This document shows positions 45,823 to 53,599 of a DNA stretch of 64,000 nucleotides, piece after piece; the stretch's first letter is position 1; each line of letters begins with the position of its first letter. The notes beneath the pieces were generated by a model. That model searched no databases. It was not told the DNA's origin and saw only the letters and a list, made by a program, of their open reading frames with translations. This stretch comes from Limnochorda sp. L945t. Lineage in GTDB: Bacteria > Bacillota > Limnochordia > Limnochordales > Geochordaceae. The translations under genes and the position numbers were made by a program. The DNA is taken from the NCBI RefSeq assembly GCF_035593305.1, contig NZ_CP141615.1:3249550-3313549 (forward strand), given 5' to 3'.

Positions 45823-46992
45823 GTGGCTTTCCGTGAAACCATCGTTCGCCTGGGGACTACTTGTGCTGCTCTGGTGGCTTTCATCCTGACATTCGGTTCT
45901 CTCACCGCGGCCGCCCAGGACGGCATGACCATTGCAGCAGAACCTCTTTATGTGTCGTTTACGGGTGCCGACATCCACATCCTCGACGAGGTCCTGGACT
46001 GGCAGAAGCCAACTCCCGAAGGGGTCGCCTACTCTCGGGAGGTGACTCCCCGCTGGTTCCAGCCGGGACCTTCTCTGGTTCCGCGCTTGACCGCCTCCGT
46101 GGGCTTGACGCCGGACTTCACGCTGGCGGCCGAGGGGTTGTTCGTCGACTGGGGCGATAGCGAGAGCAGGCACTTCGAGGCTCCCCCCTCCGTATCAGGC
46201 GACGTCTCGTACCGAAACGCTGTCTTTCTCTGGGACGGCAACTTCCGGTTGCCCGACGAATCCCAGTTCGCCATGCCGAACGACCAGCACCCGAGCGGCT
46301 GGAGCCCCATCGACTGGAGCGCCGATGCCGGCATCCGGCTCGCTTCGGGTTCCGTCGGTGCGCGCATCCGGCTCTTCAGCGGGGGCGGCTTCGAGGTCGC
46401 CGCGGAAGGGGGCCTCAGCATCTTCCATCTCGACCACCATTTCAACCGCAGAGTAGCGATGACGTTTCAAGGAGCGACGGACTGGTACACAGAATCCGAG
46501 GGCACCCAGACAGTCTTGGAGTACGTTCGCAACCGCATTACGCTCGACGAAAAAGCTTCGAGCACGGGGACAGTCTTCGGCCCGAACGTGGGGCTTCGCC
46601 TTTCCGCCTACCTGGGGGACGCGTTCATCGAAGCGTCCGCGAGCCAGGGGATCCTCATGGGAATCCTGCAGACCAGCAGCCGCTTCGTGGACGTGGACGA
46701 TGCCTTGGTCGATACCGCGAACCCTCCGGACGGCATATGGGATTATCACGACGTGCTGCGAGGCGACATCCCGTTCGAGGAGGACGTCCGCACCACCATC
46801 CCCGCGACACGGATAGCACTCTCGGTGAGCTACCCCGTAGGGCCGGCACAGATCGGTGTCGGGGCCTTCTACTCCCTGTACCGTAACGTCCCCGTTTCTC
46901 CTGGGCTGAGCTACCGAGACATGACCTTCAAGCGGCGCACGCAGGACATGGGGTTGTCCGGGATTGGGGCTTTCGCGCGACTGTCTTTCTAG
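45823..46992 (+). CDS. Exported beta-barrel-type protein (outer-membrane-like)
   Basis: 389 residues. A signal peptide (LGTTCAALVAFILTFGSLTA, cleavage after AAA before QDG) is followed by a domain rich in alternating polar/hydrophobic strands: LVPRLTASVGLTPDFTLAAE, SADAGIRLASGSVGARIRLF, FGPNVGLRLSAYLGDAFIE, TRIALSVSYPVGPAQIGVG. The last strand ends GIGAFARLSF with terminal Phe, the beta-signal read by the BAM complex. This looks like a porin-like or Lpg1974-like outer-membrane protein. GTG at 45823 follows AAGGGGG. It stands alone beside the IS110 element. The fold call rests on strand pattern, not on a recognised family motif. Confidence 0.65.
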   Translation: MAFRETIVRLGTTCAALVAFILTFGSLTAAAQDGMTIAAEPLYVSFTGADIHILDEVLDWQKPTPEGVAYSREVTPRWFQPGPSLVPRLTASVGLTPDFTLAAEGLFVDWGDSESRHFEAPPSVSGDVSYRNAVFLWDGNFRLPDESQFAMPNDQHPSGWSPIDWSADAGIRLASGSVGARIRLFSGGGFEVAAEGGLSIFHLDHHFNRRVAMTFQGATDWYTESEGTQTVLEYVRNRITLDEKASSTGTVFGPNVGLRLSAYLGDAFIEASASQGILMGILQTSSRFVDVDDALVDTANPPDGIWDYHDVLRGDIPFEEDVRTTIPATRIALSVSYPVGPAQIGVGAFYSLYRNVPVSPGLSYRDMTFKRRTQDMGLSGIGAFARLSF

Positions 46993-47490
46993 TCTAGTGC
47001 CGCCTAACGCAATCGCATTACTGGGCGCACCACGGCGGGGCCGGGGTCGGGGGTTGCTCTTCGACTCGCTCGGGTGAGTGGATGCTGAGGGTTTGGAAGA
47101 CGGCCGAGGCAGTACGCTCCAGCTCCGTAAGGAGACGAGCCGTTACCCGAGCCGGCCCGTGGGCTGGTCGAGATCGACCCGCAAGCTTGGCTTCAGGCGC
47201 ATTCACCGATGCTAAGCCACCCTTACGCCCGTCAGACGGCCACGGGTGCGGCCTTGCGCAGCCGTCCGGCCTGGGCTGTGCCGTGGGGAGCCCGGCTACA
47301 GGGAGACTGCCGGGATCTTGGACGACCCTACTGGACGGGCCACCCCAACGGGCCATTGATAAGGTTGAACCACCGTGGTACGGTACGCACAACAATTGTT
47401 GTTGCAGGACCTCGGGGAAACCAGCTGGAGAGTCGGCGAAGAAATGCGGAGAGGGGCGGGAAACAAGGGAAGACGCCGGAATGGAGTCCC
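46993..47490. other. Interval without a recognised gene
   Basis: About 500 bases between the barrel-type gene and the lipoprotein. Nothing I can support beyond a short AT-rich spot (CAACAATTGTTGTTG, near 47391). Confidence 0.4.
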
Positions 47491-47491
47491 C

Positions 47492-48023
47492 ATGCACTTA
47501 ACCGCCTGCGTTGGTTGACCTGTTTGCTGCCCATCCTGCTGGTCGCGGCGGGTTGCCGTGCGATCGCATCAGGCGGTGGGGGGTGCCCGGGTCGCGGTGA
47601 GTCCGGCTCCGCCGCCGCACCCGCGCAGTCCACAGGCTCGGGCTACGACGTGAGGCGGTCCTGCTCGATGATTACGGTGGCGGAGGTGTCGAGCATCCTC
47701 GGGTTCCCTGTCACCACGAAGGACTTGGGGTGGGAGTGCAGCTTCGTCGATGGGAAGGGCGGCTGGGTGGAGCTTAGTTTGATGGACTGGACCTTGCGCA
47801 TAGTCAAGGATACATGCGAGTACGGGGGAGACAAGCGAACAGTGATGCCAGGGGTCGGCGGCTCGGCGTCGTGTTTCGGCAGGAAGTGCGCGTGAAAGTC
47901 GGTGGTGTCGCGATCATCGTCAACGACGCGAACCTCGCGGAACATTCGGCCGCGCTGCGGAGGTCGGGAGCCGGGAGGCCGGAGGTCCGGGTGGCGAAGC
48001 TCGTTGCGTCGCGCATTCCCTGA
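47492..48023 (+). pseudogene. Lipoprotein gene with frameshifts (DUF3558-like)
   Basis: One frame gives LRWLTCLLPILLVAAGCRA, a lipoprotein signal with lipobox VAAGC (Cys codon at 47554), a Gly/Ser/Ala linker and a domain CSMITVAEVSSILGFPVTT...WECSFVDGKGGWVEL that resembles DUF3558-type lipoproteins. It ends early at SCFGRKCA. A second frame carries the missing C-terminus, VRVKVGGVAIIVNDANLAE to VAKLVASRIP (stop at 48023), so an indel lies near 47880. The ATG at 47492, with its GGAATGGAG site, is also out of frame with the lipobox. At least one and probably two indels break the gene; its product would be a surface lipoprotein. Confidence 0.6.
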
Positions 48024-48416
48024 CCGATGGGGTCAAGCGGACGCGAACACGTGCGGGATCGCGTACGTCGCCAGCGCTGATGGGGACGCGGCCCGGTGGA
48101 CCTCGACGTCGAACACGATGTCGCGCGGTGCACGGCGAAGTGACGCTGGCAGGAGATCAGAATCTCGCCGCGCGCTGGGTCGAACGGAGCGAACGGGCCA
48201 TGGTGGCGGATCGCGCCGGTGGACTCGACGCGTGGGGCTTTGAAGCGCGATGGTGGGAGAGTGCCCGAGCGCGCGACTGAGGTGCGGCGACGCGATCGGG
48301 GGTTGAGGGCGCGGGAGCGTGATGGCACGAGAGTTGGCGTTCGGGGTCCGGCGCGGCGAAGGCACACGTCTTGAAGCGAAGCCCGTAGCAACGAAGCCGG
48401 TTCGTCCCGGCGACGC
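48024..48416. other. Interval between the lipoprotein relic and the gas vesicle cluster
   Basis: About 390 bases with several overlapping open frames on both strands, none with a recognisable product or start signal. No terminator for the gas vesicle operon is obvious. Confidence 0.4.
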
Positions 48417-48689
48417 TCACGACACGTCCGTGGCGTACGGGTCGACGTCACCCCTGTGCCGGAGCCCCTTGCGCTCGAATGCCAGCACGTGCCCCTGCGC
48501 GTCCGTATGAACCTCATAGAGTCCAAGCACGTCCATGGTGTCTGGAACGCCACGCCGCTCCACCAGCTCGACCTGAAGTAACCATCCCTCCGGTTGCGAG
48601 AGCGCTCCGGTGACGCCGGAGAGTTCGAGGCCCGTCAATGCCTTGAGCTCTTTGATGGCGGCGTTCAGGACCTCGCGAAGGTGTGGCAC
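48417..48689 (-). CDS. gvpO: Gas vesicle protein GvpO
   Basis: 90 residues matching the GvpO family: LTGLELSGVTGALSQPEGWL, then VELVERRGVPDTMDVLGLYE and VHTDAQGHVLAFERKGLRHR (family pattern 'GW.v.vE..E..riPdt.DvL..YEv..D..G.l..y.R..RY.Rg'). GvpO is an accessory gas vesicle protein whose role is regulatory or assembly-related in other prokaryotes. GTG start at 48689 with a GAGGAAGGG site. It is the last gene of the cluster in the direction of transcription, 2 nt after the coiled-coil gene. Confidence 0.85.
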   Translation of the reverse strand: MPHLREVLNAAIKELKALTGLELSGVTGALSQPEGWLLQVELVERRGVPDTMDVLGLYEVHTDAQGHVLAFERKGLRHRGDVDPYATDVS

Positions 48690-48691
48690 GG

Positions 48692-49057
48692 CTAACCCTT
48701 CCTCATCCGTTGGCGGCGCGCCAAGCTCTCACGGCGCCGCAATATCGAAAGTGCCCGATTGCGGACGAAGCTCTCGGCCAGGCGCTCCCGCGCCTGGTGC
48801 AATCGTGACCGCTGGCGGAGCACCTCGTCCTCCTGGCGGATCAGCATGGCCCGGAGGCTCTCCTGGTGGGAAGACATGTCCGTCATCGCCAAGCGGCTTG
48901 CAGTGGCCTCGAGCCTGGAACTGCGGAGCGCCGGTGGACGCCCGGTGTCGCCAAGCGTGGCGCGCGGCCGCGTCACCATGAGGTCGAGCGCTCCTGCCAT
49001 GTCCAGAGGGGTTGGGCGCTGGAAAAGGGACTCGGGCGGGTGGCGTGACCCAGGCAC
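48692..49057 (-). CDS. Coiled-coil small protein in the gas vesicle cluster
   Basis: Up to 121 residues from a GTG at 49057 that has an excellent GAGGAGG site. The N-terminal half is unremarkable; the C-terminal half (SSHQESLRAMLIRQEDEVLR, then LHQARERLAESFVRNRALSI) is a highly charged helix likely to form a coiled coil. Gas vesicle clusters carry small helical accessory proteins, but I cannot match this to a named Gvp. It overlaps the preceding gvpA/J-like frame for over 300 nt in another frame. Of the two, this frame has the more protein-like composition here. Internal ATGs at 48886 and 48877 are alternatives. Confidence 0.5.
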   Translation of the reverse strand: MPGSRHPPESLFQRPTPLDMAGALDLMVTRPRATLGDTGRPPALRSSRLEATASRLAMTDMSSHQESLRAMLIRQEDEVLRQRSRLHQARERLAESFVRNRALSILRRRESLARRQRMRKG

Positions 49058-49286
49058 CTTGCCGCTCCTCCTCGTCCTGTCGAGCCGGTTGGAGCCAATC
49101 CCGCATCACACCGTACCGGATCATGGTTTCGACGCTGGCGAGCATCAGCCGCAGGTTGAGAGCGATGAGCGGCACGCCGGACAGGGTGACGACCAGGTCG
49201 GCATTCACCACGAGGCCCTTGTCCAGGGCGCGTTCCAGCAAGTCTGCGACCCCGCCCTTGACGACTCGGGGCCGGGCCGGCTTCAC
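48729..49286 (-). CDS. gvpJ: Gas vesicle protein, GvpA/GvpJ family, with an anomalous tail
   Basis: The first 75 residues are a clear GvpA/J-type shell domain: GGVADLLERALDKGLVVNAD, LVVTLSGVPLIALNLRLML, ASVETMIRYG. Such proteins are minor shell or nucleation components. The start GTG overlaps the gvpL stop by 4 nt. After about residue 80 (QPARQDEEERQ) the frame runs on for 105 residues of Pro/Gly/Arg/His-rich sequence that looks like a shifted frame, while the coiled-coil gene begins in another frame. Either the tail is disordered and real, or an indel fused the end. The domain call is firm, the C-terminus is not. Confidence 0.75.
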   Translation of the reverse strand: MKPARPRVVKGGVADLLERALDKGLVVNADLVVTLSGVPLIALNLRLMLASVETMIRYGVMRDWLQPARQDEEERQGAWVTPPARVPFPAPNPSGHGRSARPHGDAAARHAWRHRASTGAPQFQARGHCKPLGDDGHVFPPGEPPGHADPPGGRGAPPAVTIAPGAGAPGRELRPQSGTFDIAAP

Positions 49287-50362
49287 CCGGCTTCACCCCG
49301 CTGCGGTTGCAGGTTGACGAAACTATAGGGCGGCCAGGGCCCGGTGACTCGTACCGAGTAGCCGTCGGAGGACTCGAAGGAACGGAGCGCGTCCAGGAGG
49401 TCTTCTATCGCCTCGTTCGGCACGAGACAGGAGAAATTCGCCACCATCTCGGTTTCGCCCTCTGGATCTCGAAGTTTTTCCGATCGCACGGCCCGGGCGT
49501 GCCGGTGAAGTGCCTGTTCCAATGCCGCGGTACGCTGAGTCGCCTCGTCTTCGAGGAGGCTCCGCACCTGCCGGTCCATATCCTTCTGGAGCAGGTAGGC
49601 TACGGATGCAGGGGCTCGACTGAGGCGAACCTGCAACTCTTTCAAGTCAGGCCGTGTGGCCAGAAGATGTGAGCGGGCAACCCCTGGCTCTCGCAGTAGC
49701 TGGACCCCATACTCTCGACATCCGCTCACCAGGGCCAGGATCTGTTCGAGCTGAGTCGTGTTATCCGACACCCATTGTTTCAGGGCCGCGAGCGCATCCA
49801 CGCCGTCCTTGTGGATGATGGTGTCAAAGGCCACCGGAATGAGATCCCCGGCACATTCGGCTGCTTGCTCTACCACGGCGTGATGTTGCTCTATCCAGCG
49901 GATGACCTGCTCTCGGTCATCGGAAGCGTAAGGTTGTGGCTCGCATTCGTGCACCAATGCAAACCACCCGTTGACTCTCGTGACCGTCACGGGCTGGCCT
50001 TCGATTCCTCGGCACGCGAGGCCGTCGCATCCGTCACCGCGGCCGATGGCATACAGGTAAAAGGCCTGCCCGGGTGGCGTCACACGGTCTCGTCGGGGGT
50101 TGACCTCGGGCTCGGCCTCTACCGGCGCGCTTGGTGCTGCTTCTGGTTGGGTGGGAACGGCAGGTTCGTTGGTAGCGAGGCGCCACACACCTTCCAGGAT
50201 CCACGGATCGGGGGCCGAGACGCCCAGTAATTGAACGGCCCTCGTCAACGAATCCCTCGACACCCGGACACCGGCAGCCTTCAACCCCAGCGCCGCGAAG
50301 AGGGCAACCATAGCGCACCTGGCCTGCTCCTCTGCATGCGGGACCTGTCCGGCGGGAGTCAT
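49283..50362 (-). CDS. gvpL: Gas vesicle protein GvpL/GvpF family, with N-terminal extension
   Basis: 359 residues. From about residue 100 it is a GvpL/F protein: FYLYAIGRGDG, VNGWFALVHECEPQPYASDD, EQHHAVVEQAAECAGDLIPVAF, and the C-terminal NFSCLVPNEAIEDLLDALRS with VTGPWPPYSFVNL, the family's closing motif. GvpL/F proteins help nucleate and assemble the vesicle. The first 95 residues (RCAMVALFAALGLKAAGVRV and a Pro/Glu-rich linker) are extra compared with standard members of about 250 residues. ATG at 50362 overlaps the gvpK stop by 4 nt and fixes the start. Confidence 0.88.
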   Translation of the reverse strand: MTPAGQVPHAEEQARCAMVALFAALGLKAAGVRVSRDSLTRAVQLLGVSAPDPWILEGVWRLATNEPAVPTQPEAAPSAPVEAEPEVNPRRDRVTPPGQAFYLYAIGRGDGCDGLACRGIEGQPVTVTRVNGWFALVHECEPQPYASDDREQVIRWIEQHHAVVEQAAECAGDLIPVAFDTIIHKDGVDALAALKQWVSDNTTQLEQILALVSGCREYGVQLLREPGVARSHLLATRPDLKELQVRLSRAPASVAYLLQKDMDRQVRSLLEDEATQRTAALEQALHRHARAVRSEKLRDPEGETEMVANFSCLVPNEAIEDLLDALRSFESSDGYSVRVTGPWPPYSFVNLQPQRGEAG

Positions 50363-50664
50363 GCGTCCTCCCACTGCTTCGGGTCGACGAAACGGGTGAG
50401 CGTGTCGTCCACGAGGTCGTCCAGGGCCCGTCTCGTCTTGCGAACGATCTGGTGGAGGCCGTTCTCCGACTTGAGTTGCTCGATGGCCTGGTCCAGGTCC
50501 ATCAAAGCCTGCCCCAGTCGACCGGCTTCCACACTCGACAGCGAGCCGCCTTTCATCCGTTTGACGGACTCTGCGACCAGCACGTCCCGGATGACCTCCA
50601 CCAGCGTGACAACGAGTCCCAGGAGCCCCTTCTTCAGGTTGTCTGCGTCAACTTCGAGAGCCAT
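50359..50664 (-). CDS. gvpK: Gas vesicle protein GvpK
   Basis: 101 residues spanning the whole family: DADNLKKGLLGLVVTLVEVI, then KRMKGGSLSSVEAGRLGQAL and MDLDQAIEQLKSENGL, ending RRALDDLVDDTLTRFVDP. GvpK is an essential small assembly protein in several systems. ATG at 50664 with a GAGGTGG site; it lies within the 3' end of the upstream zinc-ribbon gvpJ gene (31-nt overlap), showing tight packing. Confidence 0.93.
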   Translation of the reverse strand: MALEVDADNLKKGLLGLVVTLVEVIRDVLVAESVKRMKGGSLSSVEAGRLGQALMDLDQAIEQLKSENGLHQIVRKTRRALDDLVDDTLTRFVDPKQWEDA

Positions 50665-51044
50665 GTGTCCACCTCGGTTCCATACGCCCGTGACCGTTCC
50701 GCTCCCCCGGCTCGCCTCTTCGGGGGCTCCCAACCGCACCACGGGCACCCCGTCGAGAGGAGCTCCATCCTGGGTTCCTTGCGCCCGCACTGCGGGCAGG
50801 GTTCACGCTTGCCGGCCTCCTCCTTCCAGCCCCTGGAGTCGAGATTCGTGCCGCTGGGAAATTCAAGCCCGTACCTGGCCGCGGTTTCGAAGGATGCCAG
50901 GGCGGCCCGGATCTTGATGCCGAGGAGTTCCACCCCGGCGACGGAGATCGTGATGTCGGCGTTGATGACCAGCCCTTTATCGAGGACACGGTCGATCAGG
51001 TCTGCCAGCGTATCACCTCGCCTCGGATTGTCGAGCACCGGCAT
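50634..51044 (-). CDS. gvpJ: GvpA/GvpJ-family protein with a C-terminal zinc ribbon
   Basis: 136 residues. Residues 1-65 are a GvpJ/A shell-type domain: TLADLIDRVLDKGLVINADI, TISVAGVELLGIKIRAALAS, FETAARYGLEF. A linker then leads to four cysteines in two pairs, CPQCG and CPWCGW, 15 residues apart, a zinc-ribbon pattern I do not associate with standard GvpJ proteins. The ribbon could bind another Gvp, metal or nucleic acid. ATG at 51044 with an AAGGGGGG site; it overlaps gvpG by 32 nt and gvpK by 31 nt. Confidence 0.85.
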   Translation of the reverse strand: MPVLDNPRRGDTLADLIDRVLDKGLVINADITISVAGVELLGIKIRAALASFETAARYGLEFPSGTNLDSRGWKEEAGKREPCPQCGRKEPRMELLSTGCPWCGWEPPKRRAGGAERSRAYGTEVDTWLSKLTQTT

Positions 51045-51273
51045 CGCCCTCGCGCCCCCCTTCGTCCAGCGCCCGGAGGTACTCCATCTCGGTGATCTCT
51101 CCCATTTCATATGCCGCCTGGAGGTCGGCCAGTTCACCGGGAAGCCTTCGGGCTTCCTCGTACTCCCGCTGGGCGAGAGCCGTCGCCTCCTCGATGGCGA
51201 TCCACGCTGTCTTGAGCGGCAGAGAGACCGGCAGCGCGAAGAGGTCCAGCAAGCCCATCCGCAGCTCGGGCAC
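51013..51273 (-). CDS. gvpG: Gas vesicle protein GvpG
   Basis: 86 residues. MGLLDLFALPVSLPLKTAWI, then AQREYEEARRLPGELADLQA and AYEMGEITEMEYLRALDE match GvpG (amphipathic N-terminus, then a charged helix with GEI(S/T)EEEY). GvpG works with GvpF/L in assembly. The GTG at 51273 has GGGGAGGTG 8 nt upstream; the ATG at 51258 is less well placed. It lies 36 nt after gvpF. Confidence 0.88.
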   Translation of the reverse strand: MPELRMGLLDLFALPVSLPLKTAWIAIEEATALAQREYEEARRLPGELADLQAAYEMGEITEMEYLRALDEGGREGDAGARQSEAR

Positions 51274-51309
51274 AGTCAGTCACCTCCCCTATCCGCTCCA
51301 TTCCTTCTC

Positions 51310-52083
51310 CTACCGGCCGGCGACCTCGATGTCCGAAGGGACCCGGAGCGCGATGTTGGCGAAGCTGAACGCCGGAAGCGGCATGGTGAGTCTGAAGCGC
51401 AAGCGCCCCCGCAAACTCTCCTGGAGTCTCGCGACGATCGCACGGATTGTTTCCTGCTCTGTTTCTGGCACGAGGAGCGCGAGGTTGATGAGCATGCGAA
51501 CCCCGATGAGACGGCCCTCCTGTAGCTCGACGACGTGGCTCATCAGGCTTCGTCGCGCGAGCAGCTCACACTGCTCGCGCCAGGTTTGCACCACACGTTC
51601 TGCGAGGCTTCCCAGTTCCACACGCGCCGCGTACTCGCTTCCGGGGGACACACGCGCCGCCGCGACGCACCGGCGCACTGCCGGTGTCCGGAGCAACGCT
51701 TGCCGGAGCGCCTCCCGTTCCCAAAAGGCCACAAGGGATGCCTCGACTCGCCCTCTCAGGTAGTCCAGCTGTCGAACCAGCGCCCGCTCGTTGAGCTCTA
51801 CCAGCCGGCGGATGGCCTGCTGCGAGGGCGCCGTCACGCCGAACCGGAACGGTAACACGGTCGCTCCTTGGTCCAGGAACCAGCGTGCCACTTCGGCGTG
51901 CGCGGCGAGCTCCTCGGGTGTCGGTCGCTCGACCTGTTCGGCAAGGTCACTGGCAGCTACCACCAGCGGGCCGCACTTCACGAGGTGCACGGCAGTTCCG
52001 CGTATACCGGGAACGGGGAGCGCGAGGTTCCTCGGGTTCAGCGCATCCGGATCAGCGGCGGCGTACACGTGCCAGTTGGACAT
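51310..52083 (-). CDS. gvpF: Gas vesicle protein GvpF/GvpL family
   Basis: 257 residues, standard length. WHVYAAADPDALNPRNLALP opens the family, followed by EELAAHAEVARWFLDQGATV with LPFRFGVTAPSQQAIRRLV, and the C-terminal LRFRLTMPLPAFSFANIAL with the conserved 'P.psF' closing motif. GvpF contacts GvpA during vesicle nucleation. ATG at 52083 with GGAGGG 8 nt upstream; the start lies within the 3' end of the small upstream gene. Confidence 0.9.
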   Translation of the reverse strand: MSNWHVYAAADPDALNPRNLALPVPGIRGTAVHLVKCGPLVVAASDLAEQVERPTPEELAAHAEVARWFLDQGATVLPFRFGVTAPSQQAIRRLVELNERALVRQLDYLRGRVEASLVAFWEREALRQALLRTPAVRRCVAAARVSPGSEYAARVELGSLAERVVQTWREQCELLARRSLMSHVVELQEGRLIGVRMLINLALLVPETEQETIRAIVARLQESLRGRLRFRLTMPLPAFSFANIALRVPSDIEVAGR

Positions 52084-52258
52084 TCCCACGACCCTCCTGG
52101 AGGAAGGAAACCCTGGCCCCAGCATCGACCCGGAGCTGGCCGGAAACGAATTCGACCAGATACACGTTCTCGCGCTGGCCTGCCTCCAGGTCCTTCACCA
52201 CTCGGGTCACCCACCGCAGGAGGTTTGCGGGGCGAGCGGTACGTCCATCGTGTTTCAC
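52052..52258 (-). CDS. Small unknown protein between gvpN and gvpF (68 aa)
   Basis: The GTG at 52258 overlaps the gvpN stop by 4 nt (GTGA), the same coupling used elsewhere in this operon, and the frame runs to 52052, overlapping gvpF by 32 nt. The product has a helix LLRWVTRVVKDLEAGQREN and a strand-like YLVEFVSGQLRVDAGARVSF, and ends in basic residues. It does not match a named Gvp known to me. Without it there would be a 171-nt gap in an operon where other genes overlap or nearly touch, which supports it being real. Confidence 0.6.
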   Translation of the reverse strand: MKHDGRTARPANLLRWVTRVVKDLEAGQRENVYLVEFVSGQLRVDAGARVSFLQEGRGNVQLARVRRR

Positions 52259-53103
52259 CCGACCATCTCTCCTTCTCGTGCCTCGCCGGTTTGCCCCGAG
52301 AGGCCCACCAGATCGGCCGCGATCGACCGCAGACGTGCATCCGCCGGATCCACCGGGATACCCTCGGCCACCACGATTCTCGCTGCCATGAGTACGGCTC
52401 GTAGCAGTGAACCCCGCGGCCTCGCGCCCGGCCGCGCGGCCCAATGCGCGATGGTCTCGACCAGGGTATGAGCTTGATCGGGCGTGATCCCCGTACGGGC
52501 GGCGGCGATCGAGACCATTTCGTCCAACCCGTAGCCCGGCAGCGTCAGGGTGACCACCCGGTCGAGCAACGCTTCCTGTACTGCGTGCACGCCTGCTTGC
52601 TCGCCGGGATTGCTCGTCAGAATGAGCCGGAACTCCGGATGAACCCGGAGAAACGTCACATCCCCATGGGCGGTCGGCAGGGGCAGGATCCGTTCTTCCA
52701 AAACGGGCAGGAGCACGTTGTTGGCCTCCGGCCGGGACCGCGTGAACTCGTCGTAAACCATGACGCCTCCCGAGCGGCACGCGATGGCCAGTCGGTTCGC
52801 CACCCACCGCTCCGTCAAAGACTCCTCGCGCCGGTGCACGGAGCGGATGAATTCGTCGACCACCAAGCGCCTGGTGAAACCGAGCGGTGCGCCTACGAGT
52901 TCGGTAGTGGAGAGTACCTCGTCACCGTGTAGGAGGTGTACCGAACGACCGAGCCGGTGCGCGAGGTGCAGCGCCAGGGTGGTCTTGCCTACTCCGGGCT
53001 GCCCGCTGAGATGCACGGGTATACCGTTTGCGAGGTACATGAACGCCCGCTCGATGAGACCGGCAATGGAAGGAGTGACGACGACTCCGGCGTGCTCCTG
53101 CAT
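52255..53103 (-). CDS. gvpN: Gas vesicle protein GvpN (AAA+ ATPase)
   Basis: 282 residues. Walker A is SGQPGVGKTTLALHLA (P-loop 34-41), followed by the GvpN stretch HLLHGDEVLSTTELVGAPLG, Walker B GGVMVYDEFTRSRPEANNVL, and FRLILTSNPGEQAGVHAVQE with the sensor Asn. GvpN is a MoxR-type ATPase that promotes vesicle growth after nucleation. ATG at 53103 with a GAGGAG site. It follows gvpA by 113 nt, a gap that may hold a processing or attenuation site to make gvpA more abundant; I see no strong hairpin to prove it. Confidence 0.95.
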   Translation of the reverse strand: MQEHAGVVVTPSIAGLIERAFMYLANGIPVHLSGQPGVGKTTLALHLAHRLGRSVHLLHGDEVLSTTELVGAPLGFTRRLVVDEFIRSVHRREESLTERWVANRLAIACRSGGVMVYDEFTRSRPEANNVLLPVLEERILPLPTAHGDVTFLRVHPEFRLILTSNPGEQAGVHAVQEALLDRVVTLTLPGYGLDEMVSIAAARTGITPDQAHTLVETIAHWAARPGARPRGSLLRAVLMAARIVVAEGIPVDPADARLRSIAADLVGLSGQTGEAREGEMVG

Positions 53104-53216
53104 ACCATCGCTCCTCGTGCTGCTCGAGGCGGTTCCGGTGCCCGGGAATCGCGGCGCCGCCGAGGGCCTTGCCCGGCCACTCCCGGCGGCGCCGGGCGAA
53201 GAAAGCGCCGTTCTGT

Positions 53217-53438
53217 TCACGCCGGAACCGGAGCCGGCGTCGGCTGGAGCAGGCCGACAGCGTCGGCATACTTCAGCCAGGTGTCAACTGAGGCAATGAC
53301 CACACGGGCTTCAACGGCGAGGAGCTCAATCCCTACCAGGGAGACCTTCGCCCAGAGGTCGACGACGACTCCCTTATCGAGAACCCGGTCGAGCACCTCA
53401 ACAAGACTGGACGGCTGCGTGCTCGTTCGGATAGACAA
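53217..53438 (-). CDS. gvpA: Major gas vesicle shell protein GvpA
   Basis: 73 residues, the canonical length. [20 protein letters not shown], then [20 protein letters not shown] and [14 protein letters not shown] follow the GvpA consensus almost residue by residue, including the beta-hairpin that forms the ribs. It polymerises into the gas-permeable, water-excluding wall. The start is a TTG at 53438, preceded by AGAGGGGGG; upstream codons are not conserved. It is the first gene of the operon, as expected for the most abundant protein. Confidence 0.95.
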   Translation of the reverse strand: MSIRTSTQPSSLVEVLDRVLDKGVVVDLWAKVSLVGIELLAVEARVVIASVDTWLKYADAVGLLQPTPAPVPA

Positions 53439-53599
53439 TTTCGACCCCCCTCTGCCGCAATGGGTGATTTGCCCTACCGGTATATGCCCCTCGAAACCCG
53501 GCGTTGTTAGCGCTGCGGAGCCATTGCCCGGGATCCGCCCGTTCTCCACTGGCTCCTGGGGGTGGCTCCCGGCAGGCGAACCCTGCCGACCAGCGCCTG
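53439..53599. other. Upstream region of the gas vesicle operon
   Basis: The gvpA promoter should lie here on the minus strand. I see GCATATACC-like sequence (about 53480-53490) but no convincing -35, so the promoter may use an alternative sigma factor or an activator. Confidence 0.35.

Noticed and set aside
47804..48553. 249-codon minus-strand frame across the lipoprotein relic
   Set aside because: Arg/Ser/Thr-rich shadow frame overlapping gvpO and the lipoprotein; no domain recognised.
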